Source: Tyzzerella sp. (GTDB lineage: Bacteria > Bacillota > Clostridia > Lachnospirales > Lachnospiraceae). Taken from it: a stretch of 64,000 nucleotides of DNA. The notes beneath the pieces were generated by a model. It was not told where the DNA came from, searched no databases, and saw only the letters and a program-made list of their open reading frames with translations. The stretch is taken from contig JAFQRJ010000019.1 of the NCBI GenBank assembly GCA_017410145.1, forward strand, positions 30,539-94,538, in the 5' to 3' direction. A program made the translations under genes and the position numbers. The stretch's first letter is position 1. Every line of letters begins with the position of its first letter. Below are positions 28,591-35,590 of this stretch, piece by piece.

Positions 28591-29607
28591 ATGAAATATA
28601 TATCTTTTGCTATACCATGCTACAACTCAGAGGAGTATATGGAAAAAGCCATTGAGTCCATTTTAAAAGGTGGAGAAGATGTGGAAATTATCATCGTAAA
28701 TGATGGCTCTAAGGACGGTACATCAGAGATTGCGAAGCGATATGAAAGAGAATATCCGACAATTGTGAAAGCGATTGATAAAGAAAACGGCGGACATGGT
28801 GATGCAGTGAATACAGGCCTTCAGCATGCGACGGGTCTCTATTTTAAGGTTGTTGACAGTGATGATTGGGTAGATGAAACTGCGTATATGAAGATTCTAG
28901 AAACATTGCATGAGTTGGTTGAGAAGAAGCAGATGGTAGATATGCTAATATCAAATTATGTGTATGAGAAGGTTGGAGTAAAACGTAAAAAAGTAATCCA
29001 CTATCAGAATGTAATGCCGGAGGAACGTGTGATTACATGGAGAGAAATGGGACGTTTTCGAATTGGTCAATATATTTTGATGCATTCTGTGATGTATCGA
29101 ACAGAACTTTTGAAAATGTGTGGACTCGAATTGCCAAAGCATACGTTCTATGTGGATAATATTTATGTGTATTATCCGTTACCACATGTGAAAACAATGT
29201 ATTATCTGAACGTAAATTTCTATCGTTATTTTATCGGAAGAGATGGTCAGTCAGTAAATGAGCAGAATATGATTAGGCGTATTGACCAGCAATTGTTCGT
29301 AAATAAAACAATGATAGATATGTATCAGATGGGTAAAATTTCAAATAAAAGGTTAAGGGCCTATATGATTAATTATTTGGCAATCATGATGACAGTTTCT
29401 TCTATCATTGCGATTCGGTCTAAAAATCCGGAAAATCTGGAGAAGAAAACAGAGCTCTGGAAGTATTTAAAAGAAAAAGAACCTAAAGTGTATGCGAAGA
29501 TCCGATATGGAATTTTGGGACAGACAATGAACTTGCCGGGGAAACCGGGAAGAAAGGTTTCTTCATTGGCATATACTGTTGCAAACAGAATATTTGGCTT
29601 TAATTAG
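28591..29607 (+). CDS. Family 2 glycosyltransferase
   Basis: 338 residues. The GT-A fold N-terminal domain shows SFAIPCYNSEEYM, EIIIVNDGSKDGT (nucleotide-sugar binding) and the metal-binding DxD-like VVDSDDW near residue 90. Residues ~120-250 contain the acceptor part; the C-terminal region has one hydrophobic stretch (MINYLAIMMTVSSIIAI) but no clear multi-span domain. It probably adds a sugar to a cell-envelope glycan or lipid. Alone between terminators, so no pathway partner is visible. Sugar and acceptor are unknown. Confidence 0.85.
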   Translation: MKYISFAIPCYNSEEYMEKAIESILKGGEDVEIIIVNDGSKDGTSEIAKRYEREYPTIVKAIDKENGGHGDAVNTGLQHATGLYFKVVDSDDWVDETAYMKILETLHELVEKKQMVDMLISNYVYEKVGVKRKKVIHYQNVMPEERVITWREMGRFRIGQYILMHSVMYRTELLKMCGLELPKHTFYVDNIYVYYPLPHVKTMYYLNVNFYRYFIGRDGQSVNEQNMIRRIDQQLFVNKTMIDMYQMGKISNKRLRAYMINYLAIMMTVSSIIAIRSKNPENLEKKTELWKYLKEKEPKVYAKIRYGILGQTMNLPGKPGRKVSSLAYTVANRIFGFN

Positions 29608-29660
29608 TATAAATAGGAAAAATTGGAGATACTAAGATAAAAAAACAAGGAGAATTTATC

Positions 29661-30269
29661 ATGGGTATTCAATTTAAAGACAGTCAGACAAAAGTAAATT
29701 TGATGAAAGCCTTTGCCGGAGAAAGTCAGGCGAGAAACCGTTATACCTTTGCTGCTGAAGAAGCAAGAGAACAAGGAATGTACGCGATTCAAGAGGTATT
29801 TTTATTTACGGCAAATCAGGAACGCGCGCATGCAGAGCGATTCTATGATTTGTTGAAAGGTTTATCAGGGGAGACCATTGATATTTGTGGTACATTTCCG
29901 GTTGATAAACAGGATACAGTAGAAGGGTTGTTGGAAGCGGCTCAGCACAATGAATACGAAGAGGCGGATGACGTTTATATAAATTTTGGGAATACGGCCA
30001 AGGAAGAAGGTTTCATGGAGGTTGCTTCGGCATTTTATCAGATTGCAGAGATTGAGAAGATACATGGGGATCGCTTCGGGCAACTGGCAGAGATGTTAAA
30101 AAACGGCACTTATTTTGAGACAAAGGAAAGTGAGAAATGGATGTGTTTGAACTGCGGACACATTCATACAGGAAAGAAACTCCCGGGTGTTTGTCCGGTC
30201 TGCAGATATGAAAAAGGGTATTTTATCCCGTTAGAATTAGCGCCATATAAAACGAAAGAGCTCAACTAG
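29661..30269 (+). CDS. rbr: Rubrerythrin
   Basis: 202 residues. The ferritin-like four-helix domain carries the di-iron ligands in MKAFAGESQARNRY, NQERAHAERF, EEGFMEVASAF and IAEIEKIHGDRF. The C-terminal rubredoxin-like domain has CLNCG..H and CPVCRYEKGYF. It reduces hydrogen peroxide in the cytoplasm of anaerobes using electrons from rubredoxin or NADH-dependent reductases. The flavoreductase-rubredoxin at 56936 could be a donor. AAGGAG precedes the ATG. Monocistronic, with the terminator overlapping its stop codon. Confidence 0.96.
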   Translation: MGIQFKDSQTKVNLMKAFAGESQARNRYTFAAEEAREQGMYAIQEVFLFTANQERAHAERFYDLLKGLSGETIDICGTFPVDKQDTVEGLLEAAQHNEYEEADDVYINFGNTAKEEGFMEVASAFYQIAEIEKIHGDRFGQLAEMLKNGTYFETKESEKWMCLNCGHIHTGKKLPGVCPVCRYEKGYFIPLELAPYKTKELN

Positions 30270-30283
30270 TGAGCTCTTTTTTT
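30255..30283 (+). terminator. Terminator overlapping the rubrerythrin stop
   Basis: AAAGAGCTC (30255-30263) pairs with GAGCTCTTT (30271-30279), then TTTT. The TAG stop (30267-30269) lies in the loop. Confidence 0.85.
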
Positions 30284-30302
30284 GTATGTGAAAATTGGCA
30301 CA

Positions 30303-31439
30303 TTATTCTTCTGTTGGGATAGTGCGGATTGGCACGCCGTTTACTTCTACTTGATTATTGATTTCAATTACGAGACATTGTTTTCCGTTAATTATTTTAG
30401 TTTCCACCAAATCCGCCCGTTCAGGGTTGACCTTAATTACAACGTCCGGAGTTTCAATGCTGAATTTGCGAGTTTCAGCAATATTTGTCACAAGAAACTC
30501 TGCTTTTTCCCCGGCAATATGGTCGAAGTTCGCATCAAAACTTTCAATCCTTTCTTCTGTGATACCACTGTTAACAAGGAGACGTTTCATTTCCGGTTTT
30601 GTTAAAACAGGTGGTTCCGGTGATTCTTTCGCTTCCTCAATCATTTCATTTAGGCTATCATGAATATTTCGAATTACTTCGTATTCACATTCTTCCCCAA
30701 GTGTATTCATAACCACGGAATGGAACGTGCTTTTTTGACTTCCTGCGGACATTGGAAATGTACAGCCAAGTGCATTTTCAATAAATTCCGGTTGTAATTC
30801 CTCTGCTTGTTTTGAATAGTAAAGCACGCTGTGGATATCTGTACTCCTGTTATTAAATGTCGGGAAAAGGAATCCTTTTGCCGGCGGTTCAATGAGCCAG
30901 TCGCGGATGCGGTTTTCAATGCGATTTGTTTCCGGATTGTAGCTGAGACCTTCTTTTGAGAGGTGCACAGGGCAAATGCTACATAGCAAATATTCATATA
31001 CTTCATCGGAAGCATCAAACATTTCACTGCCATCTGTGGATTTTCCCGGAATATCGTATGCTACATGAATCAGAATTATGTAGTAGTTTTCGCCGTAGTT
31101 GTAGTTCTCAATAATTTTTTCATAGAACTGTTCAATTAACATGTCGTTTTGCAATTTCGAATTACGCAATTGTAATAGAAATTCCTGTGCGCCACCCGGC
31201 ATTTCCTGGTCTAATGGGAATTCCATATTAATCAGGTTTTTCCCAATTGTACCGGAAAGGGTCTGCTTGAATATGGTTAAATATTTAAAAATTTCTTCCT
31301 CTGGAAGAGATAAAAAAGCATCTTTTGATGTGGCAACGATTTCTTTATTTCCATTCACATAACAACCGCAGATGCGAGTAATCGAGCATTCTTCCGGTTT
31401 GTATTGTTTACGGATTTCTAAGATTTCTTTCTTGTTCAT
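30303..31439 (-). CDS. DUF4317 family protein
   Basis: 378 residues from ATG 31439; a GTG four codons upstream lies in the ribosome site GTGAGGT and is rejected. The N-terminus MNKKEILEIRKQYKPEECSI, RICGCYVNGNKE and the tail NPERADLVETKIINGKQCLV match what I know of the DUF4317 family, common in Lachnospiraceae and without assigned function. No signal peptide or membrane segments. It runs opposite to its neighbours and has no obvious operon partner. The repeated short motifs around IRDWLIEPPAKGFLFPTFN are the best-conserved-looking part. Function unknown. Confidence 0.75.
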   Translation of the reverse strand: MNKKEILEIRKQYKPEECSITRICGCYVNGNKEIVATSKDAFLSLPEEEIFKYLTIFKQTLSGTIGKNLINMEFPLDQEMPGGAQEFLLQLRNSKLQNDMLIEQFYEKIIENYNYGENYYIILIHVAYDIPGKSTDGSEMFDASDEVYEYLLCSICPVHLSKEGLSYNPETNRIENRIRDWLIEPPAKGFLFPTFNNRSTDIHSVLYYSKQAEELQPEFIENALGCTFPMSAGSQKSTFHSVVMNTLGEECEYEVIRNIHDSLNEMIEEAKESPEPPVLTKPEMKRLLVNSGITEERIESFDANFDHIAGEKAEFLVTNIAETRKFSIETPDVVIKVNPERADLVETKIINGKQCLVIEINNQVEVNGVPIRTIPTEE

Positions 31440-31527
31440 AATGTACCTCACTTCTTTTGTGCTAAATCTAATATTAGCATATCAAAATGAGATTTACAAA
31501 CATATGTTGAGAATAGGAGGTGCTTTT

Positions 31528-33252
31528 ATGGCAGACCAAAAATTGGAAAATATATTAAACCTTGCATTAGATGCCACGGAAGAGGAGCGCGACAAATCTT
31601 TGGAATTAAATGTGGGCTACAATCCTATAGACAGGGAGTGGGATTTGATTATCAAGTACTCCGGTTCTTTAGATTGTGTGCGGGCATTGGGGGCACAGGT
31701 GGTGGAGATGCAAAACGATTTTGCCATTGTGACTATTCGGGAAAGTCTGATTGACGCCATGTCAAACTGTCCGACGGTAGACTATGTTGAGAAACCAAAG
31801 AGACTCTTTTTCCAGATAGAGAATGGAAAGAGGGTCTCTTGTATTACACCAGTGCAGCTGCCACCGGAGTCGCTGTCGGGGGAAGGCGTTTTGGTCGCAG
31901 TCATAGATTCTGGAATTGATTATGAAAATGTGGTGTTTCGAAACAATGATGGAACAACAAGAATCCGCAATCTGTGGGATCAGACGATTAGCGGTAATCC
32001 ACCGGAGGGTTATGTAATAGGAACTGAATATACCCAGGAGCAGATAAATGAAGCATTACGTGCTACTACTAGGCAGGAACGGCTTCAAATTGTGCCAAGT
32101 CAAGACTTTTCGGGACATGGCACCTCAGTAGCAGGGATTGCAGCAGGAAATTCTGAGGAGTATCGAGGAGTGGCTTTTGGAAGCGATTTGTTGGTGGTAA
32201 AGCTTGGAACACCAAGAGAGGGAGGGTTCCCGAGGACGACGGAACTTATTCAGGCTTTAGATTATGTGGTTCGAAAAGCATTGGAGTATCAATTACCTGT
32301 TGCCATTAATCTAAGCTTTGGAAACACCTATGGTCCTCATGACGGCAGTGGCCTGCTGGAACGATTTATAGAGAATATTGCAAATACGTGGAAAAGTGTC
32401 ATTTGTATTGGGACCGGAAATGAGGGGAGCAGTGCAGGACATACATCGGGATTTTTATCGGATGACGAGGAAGTGGTGATAGAACTTGCCATACAGGAAA
32501 ATGAACCAACTGTAAATGTGCAAATCTGGAAGGCTTATTTTGATTTGGTAGATATATCTTTAATATCGCCTTCCGGTGTACGCATTGGTCCTATTCAGGA
32601 GCAGTTGGGCTCGCAGCGATTTGTGGTGGGAAATACACAGATTTTATTGTACTACGGTGAACCGAGTCCGTTTAGCATTGACCAGGAGATTTTTATCGAT
32701 TTTCTGCCTAGAGACACCTATATCGATAGCGGAGTGTGGAGGATTGCATTAACGCCGAGGGATATTGTAAATGGTGAGTATGCATTATGGCTACCAAGTC
32801 AGGCTGTGTTAAATGTAGGGACTGGTTTTTTATTTCCGACTGAAGAAAGAACGCTTACGATTCCGTCTACTTCTTATGGAACAGTTGGTGTAGGGGCATA
32901 TGATCCTGCAACATTTACGTACGCAGATTTTTCCGGGCGAGGCCCGGCAGGTCCGGGGAGACGTGCCAAACCTGATATCGTGGCGCCAGGGGTGGATATC
33001 CTTGCACCTGTTCCGGGAGGCACATTTGAAACCTTAAGCGGCACCTCGTTTGCTACGCCATTTGCAACAGGGAGTGCGGCGCTGATGATGGAATGGGGAA
33101 TTGTGAGAGGAAATGATCCGTATCTGTATGGAGAAAAGGTGAAGGCATATTTTCAGCGCGGTGCAAGGCCGTTTGTGGGAATTACGGAATATCCAAATAC
33201 GCTGGTTGGATATGGGGCGTTGTGTGTGGAGGATAGTTTGCCTGAAATCTAA
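31528..33252 (+). CDS. Csp-like subtilase (S8 family), copy 1
   Basis: 574 residues from ATG 31528 after TAGGAGGTG. No signal peptide. An N-terminal ~100-residue part resembles the prodomain of clostridial Csp proteases. The catalytic triad is complete: Asp127 in VAVIDSGID, His197 in DFSGHGTSVAGIAAG and Ser~507 in SGTSFATPFATG, with oxyanion Asn in GTGNEG. An insert of ~130 residues between Asn and Ser (VQIWKAYFDLVDISLISPSG onward) is a jellyroll-like domain as in CspB. In spore formers such proteases cut the cortex hydrolase SleC at germination; many gut clostridia carry several of unknown use. It is not next to sleC here. Confidence 0.85.
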   Translation: MADQKLENILNLALDATEEERDKSLELNVGYNPIDREWDLIIKYSGSLDCVRALGAQVVEMQNDFAIVTIRESLIDAMSNCPTVDYVEKPKRLFFQIENGKRVSCITPVQLPPESLSGEGVLVAVIDSGIDYENVVFRNNDGTTRIRNLWDQTISGNPPEGYVIGTEYTQEQINEALRATTRQERLQIVPSQDFSGHGTSVAGIAAGNSEEYRGVAFGSDLLVVKLGTPREGGFPRTTELIQALDYVVRKALEYQLPVAINLSFGNTYGPHDGSGLLERFIENIANTWKSVICIGTGNEGSSAGHTSGFLSDDEEVVIELAIQENEPTVNVQIWKAYFDLVDISLISPSGVRIGPIQEQLGSQRFVVGNTQILLYYGEPSPFSIDQEIFIDFLPRDTYIDSGVWRIALTPRDIVNGEYALWLPSQAVLNVGTGFLFPTEERTLTIPSTSYGTVGVGAYDPATFTYADFSGRGPAGPGRRAKPDIVAPGVDILAPVPGGTFETLSGTSFATPFATGSAALMMEWGIVRGNDPYLYGEKVKAYFQRGARPFVGITEYPNTLVGYGALCVEDSLPEI

Positions 33253-33306
33253 GTTTTTTTAAGAAACTCTTCATATTTTACCAACAAATTCCTTAAGGAA
33301 ACTTGG

Positions 33307-33324
33307 GTATACTTATTAGTATAC
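33307..33324 (+). promoter_or_regulatory. Inverted repeat before vanY-like gene
   Basis: Perfect inverted repeat GTATAC-TTATTA-GTATAC ending directly before CGGAGGA of the next gene. It contains a -10-like TATACT, so a repressor bound here would cover both the promoter and the ribosome site. No adjacent regulator gene is seen. A 12-base palindrome, TTCCTTAAGGAA, lies just upstream at 33289-33300. Confidence 0.4.
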
Positions 33325-33337
33325 GGAGGATTAAGGA

Positions 33338-33982
33338 ATGAGAAAATTTGTAAATATACTTTTTGGGGTATTTGTCGTGCTATGTATCTGCGGATTTATA
33401 TTTTCAAAAAGAACGGAATATGCCACAGATGTAAATGGCTGGAATTTAATCTTGGTGAATGAGGATTATCATGTGCCACAAAATTATGCAGTGAAATTAA
33501 CGAAGCTGGATAATGGTGAACGTGTGGATACGAGAATCTATCCGGCGCTGCAGGATATGTTTGACGCAGCGGAGGAAGAAGGTATTTACATGATTGTGAG
33601 GGAAGGGTATCGAACCCAGGAGGATCAACAGAAACTGATGGATGATAAGGTGGAAGAATATAAAGAAAAGGTACGGGTTAAATTTGTTGCAAGGTGGTAC
33701 GCGGAAAAATGGGTAGCTGTTCCCGGAACAAGTGAACACCAATTAGGGATAGCTGTTGACATTAATGCAGATGGTATTAATAGCTCTGGTTCAGAAGTGT
33801 ATACTTGGCTTGCTGAACATGCGCATGAGTATGGATTCATTCAACGTTATCCGGAAGGTAAGACGGAGATTACGGGAATTAATTATGAGCCTTGGCATTA
33901 TAGATATGTTGGTGAGGATGTGGCAAAGGAGATGTTTGAAGAGGATGTTTGTCTGGAGGAGTATATAGAAAAAGTCCAGTGA
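33338..33982 (+). CDS. VanY-family D-Ala-D-Ala carboxypeptidase
   Basis: 214 residues with one N-terminal membrane anchor (ILFGVFVVLCICGFIF). The M15B zinc-peptidase domain has IVREGYRT, then SEHQLGIAVDI (zinc ligands His and Asp) and the C-terminal EPWHYRYVG (zinc His, catalytic Glu). It removes the terminal D-Ala from peptidoglycan stem peptides outside the membrane. Without a vanRS/vanHAX context it is most likely a housekeeping trimming enzyme and not a resistance gene. The last 14 residues EEDVCLEEYIEKVQ are echoed out of frame just after the stop (see the repeat feature). Confidence 0.9.
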   Translation: MRKFVNILFGVFVVLCICGFIFSKRTEYATDVNGWNLILVNEDYHVPQNYAVKLTKLDNGERVDTRIYPALQDMFDAAEEEGIYMIVREGYRTQEDQQKLMDDKVEEYKEKVRVKFVARWYAEKWVAVPGTSEHQLGIAVDINADGINSSGSEVYTWLAEHAHEYGFIQRYPEGKTEITGINYEPWHYRYVGEDVAKEMFEEDVCLEEYIEKVQ

Positions 33983-34032
33983 ACGAAGAGAACATTTGCT
34001 CGGAGGAATATATAGACAAAATTAATGAATTG
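33938..34032 (+). repeat. Diverged tandem duplication across the vanY stop
   Basis: Unit 1 (33938-33984) encodes EEDVCLEEYIEKVQ and contains the stop. Unit 2 (33985-34032) would encode EENICSEEYIDKINEL in a different frame. The units are 47 bases apart, one short of 48. This suggests that an older protein had two 16-residue repeats and that a one-base change cut off the second. Confidence 0.65.
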
Positions 34033-34144
34033 TGATAGTATGAAAGAACAATTTAGGTCATTTTTTATTCATAACCATATAGTCTTTTCATTTTAATCCC
34101 AATATTTAAATAATATATAAATATCAAAAATAACATGTTTAAAG

Positions 34145-34171
34145 AAAGTCCTGGGTTTAAGGGACTTTTTT
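34145..34171 (+). terminator. Terminator just upstream of the PBECR-type gene
   Basis: AAAGTCC (34145-34151) pairs with GGACTTT (34162-34168), loop TGGGTTTAAG, followed by TTT. Only 26 bases separate the end of the T-run from the next ATG, too few for a promoter plus ribosome site. The next gene must therefore be read through this hairpin. Confidence 0.7.
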
Positions 34172-34197
34172 GTATGTAAACTTACGAAGGAGGAAAT

Positions 34198-34863
34198 ATG
34201 ACAATCGAAGTAGAAAAATATGTAAAATCATACACCGAAAATCAAAAGAAAAATTGGAAGAATAGTAAGAAAATAGAATTATATAAAGATATATCTCAAT
34301 TAAGAGAATTCGTTGAAAATGCAAAGACAAGAGAAAATGCAGGAAAAAAATTATATTTTGGAATGGTTTCTGATAAAACAGTGGATATGGTAAAGCAAAA
34401 ATTAGCGCATGATATTAAAGATTACAATTGTGCATTATATTCTGATAATGTCAAGAAAATTTTTAAAGACCATGGAAACGAATCCAAAGAGAACTTAAGA
34501 GGGCAACGTGCTGTTACGGTGGAAGATTTCTATAAAATCCCCGAAATTGTTTGTGAGCCCGACAGTATTGAAAGTGGAGGAGAATATAAAGGACATCCAG
34601 TGATTCATTTTGTAAAAGACGGTGTCACAGTTGTGGGAGTTATTACGGAAGGAACTTTAGATTTATATCCACAAACCATGTATATAAGCAAAAAAAATAG
34701 AAGCCTTGCAACAGTGATAGATGAACAAGCCCCTATCTATACGCCCGAGACGACACGAAGTACAGCTTCTAATAATAGTATATACCAAAATATAAAAAAT
34801 ACAATAGATTTTTTCAAAATGATGAAACTTTACAAAACAATATGCTTTTGCTATGATATATAA
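34198..34863 (+). CDS. Lone PBECR-type nuclease-like protein (candidate toxin)
   Basis: 221 residues, A-rich codons (visibly richer in AAA/AAT/ATA than the neighbours). Residues ~52-165 resemble the phage Barnase-EndoU-ColicinE5/D-RelE (PBECR) fold that ends many MuF-type phage and ICE polyproteins: KLYFGMVSD, ALYSDNVKKIFKDHG (candidate catalytic His92), VEDFYKIPEIV, GHPVIHFVKDG and PQTMYISKK. The following linker with TTRSTASNNSIYQN also recalls the ends of such polyproteins. The final ~20 residues are hydrophobic and look atypical. AAGGAGG sets the start. No phage gene or obvious immunity gene is adjacent, and a terminator lies just upstream. Probably horizontally acquired. Nuclease activity is inferred from fold resemblance only. 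Confidence 0.55.
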   Translation: MTIEVEKYVKSYTENQKKNWKNSKKIELYKDISQLREFVENAKTRENAGKKLYFGMVSDKTVDMVKQKLAHDIKDYNCALYSDNVKKIFKDHGNESKENLRGQRAVTVEDFYKIPEIVCEPDSIESGGEYKGHPVIHFVKDGVTVVGVITEGTLDLYPQTMYISKKNRSLATVIDEQAPIYTPETTRSTASNNSIYQNIKNTIDFFKMMKLYKTICFCYDI

Positions 34864-34886
34864 ACATCAATAGTGAGGTGATTCCT

Positions 34887-35294
34887 ATGTCGAAAGAACA
34901 ATTGGCTACAATGGCAAAAGAAGCTATGGAGAGGGCTTATAGTCCGTATTCGGGATATAAAGTGGGTGCAGCACTTCTGTGTAAAGATGGCAGTGTCTAT
35001 ACAGGGTGCAATGTGGAAAACGCAAGTTTTTCTGCGACAAATTGTGCAGAACGTACAGCATTTTTTAAAGCTGTAAGTGAAGGCAAAAAAGAATTTGCAG
35101 CAATCGCAGTTTGTGGCGGGAAAGACGGAGTAATTGAAGGTTTGTTTCCACCATGTGGTGTGTGCAGGCAGGTGATGCGCGAATTCTGTGCAGACGATTT
35201 TGAAATTCATTTGTTGAAATCAGATGGAATAGAAACCTATACATTGGAGCAACTGTTGCCGGTGAGTTTTAGGCCAGAGAACTTGCATGAGTAG
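34887..35294 (+). CDS. cdd: Cytidine deaminase
   Basis: 135 residues from ATG 34887, seven bases after GTGAGGTG. It has the homotetrameric cytidine-deaminase motifs AYSPYSGYKVGAAL, GCNVENASFSATNCAERTA (zinc Cys and catalytic Glu) and PPCGVCRQVMREF (two zinc Cys). It converts cytidine and deoxycytidine to uridine forms in pyrimidine salvage. A GIY-YIG protein follows after ten bases. Confidence 0.96.
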   Translation: MSKEQLATMAKEAMERAYSPYSGYKVGAALLCKDGSVYTGCNVENASFSATNCAERTAFFKAVSEGKKEFAAIAVCGGKDGVIEGLFPPCGVCRQVMREFCADDFEIHLLKSDGIETYTLEQLLPVSFRPENLHE

Positions 35295-35304
35295 GTGAGT
35301 GAAG

Positions 35305-35559
35305 ATGAATTACACATATATTTTGGAGTGTAGAGATGGCACCTATTATACTGGTTGGACCAATAATCTGGAAAAGCGTCTGAAGGACCACAATGATGGA
35401 AAAGGTGCGAAATATACAAAAGCAAGGCGACCGGTAGTTTTAATCTATCATGAGATGTTTGAGACGAAGGAAGAAGCGATGCGCCGAGAGTATGTGATTA
35501 AACATATGACGAGAAAAGAAAAAGAAGAATTGATGAATTACAAAACTCCTGTGGAATAA
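35305..35559 (+). CDS. GIY-YIG domain protein, UPF0213 (YhbQ/YazA-like)
   Basis: 84 residues. The GIY-YIG signature reads YTYILECRDGTYYTGWTNNL, with the Arg in EKRLKDH and Glu in MRREYVIKHM. Small stand-alone GIY-YIG proteins such as YhbQ have weak or uncertain nuclease activity. ATG 35305 is preferred over GTG 35299 because of the spacing to AGGTG. It is co-oriented with cdd and ends at a bidirectional terminator. Confidence 0.85.
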   Translation: MNYTYILECRDGTYYTGWTNNLEKRLKDHNDGKGAKYTKARRPVVLIYHEMFETKEEAMRREYVIKHMTRKEKEELMNYKTPVE

Positions 35560-35575
35560 GTTCCACAGGGGTTTC
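35543..35575. terminator. Bidirectional terminator after the GIY-YIG gene
   Basis: AAACTCCTGTGGAA (35543-35556) pairs with TTCCACAGGGGTTT (35561-35574), loop TAAG. It overlaps the stop codon and faces the convergent Cthe_2159-type gene. Confidence 0.75.
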
Positions 35576-35590
35576 GATTGTTGTGAAAAA

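Noticed and set aside
33338-33982. Vancomycin-resistance vanY
   Set aside because: No vanRS, vanHAX or vanZ nearby; membrane-anchored M15B peptidases are common housekeeping enzymes.
34198-34863. Prophage remnant around the PBECR-type gene
   Set aside because: Neighbours are vanY-like, cdd and a GIY-YIG housekeeping gene; no capsid, integrase or att-like repeats were seen.
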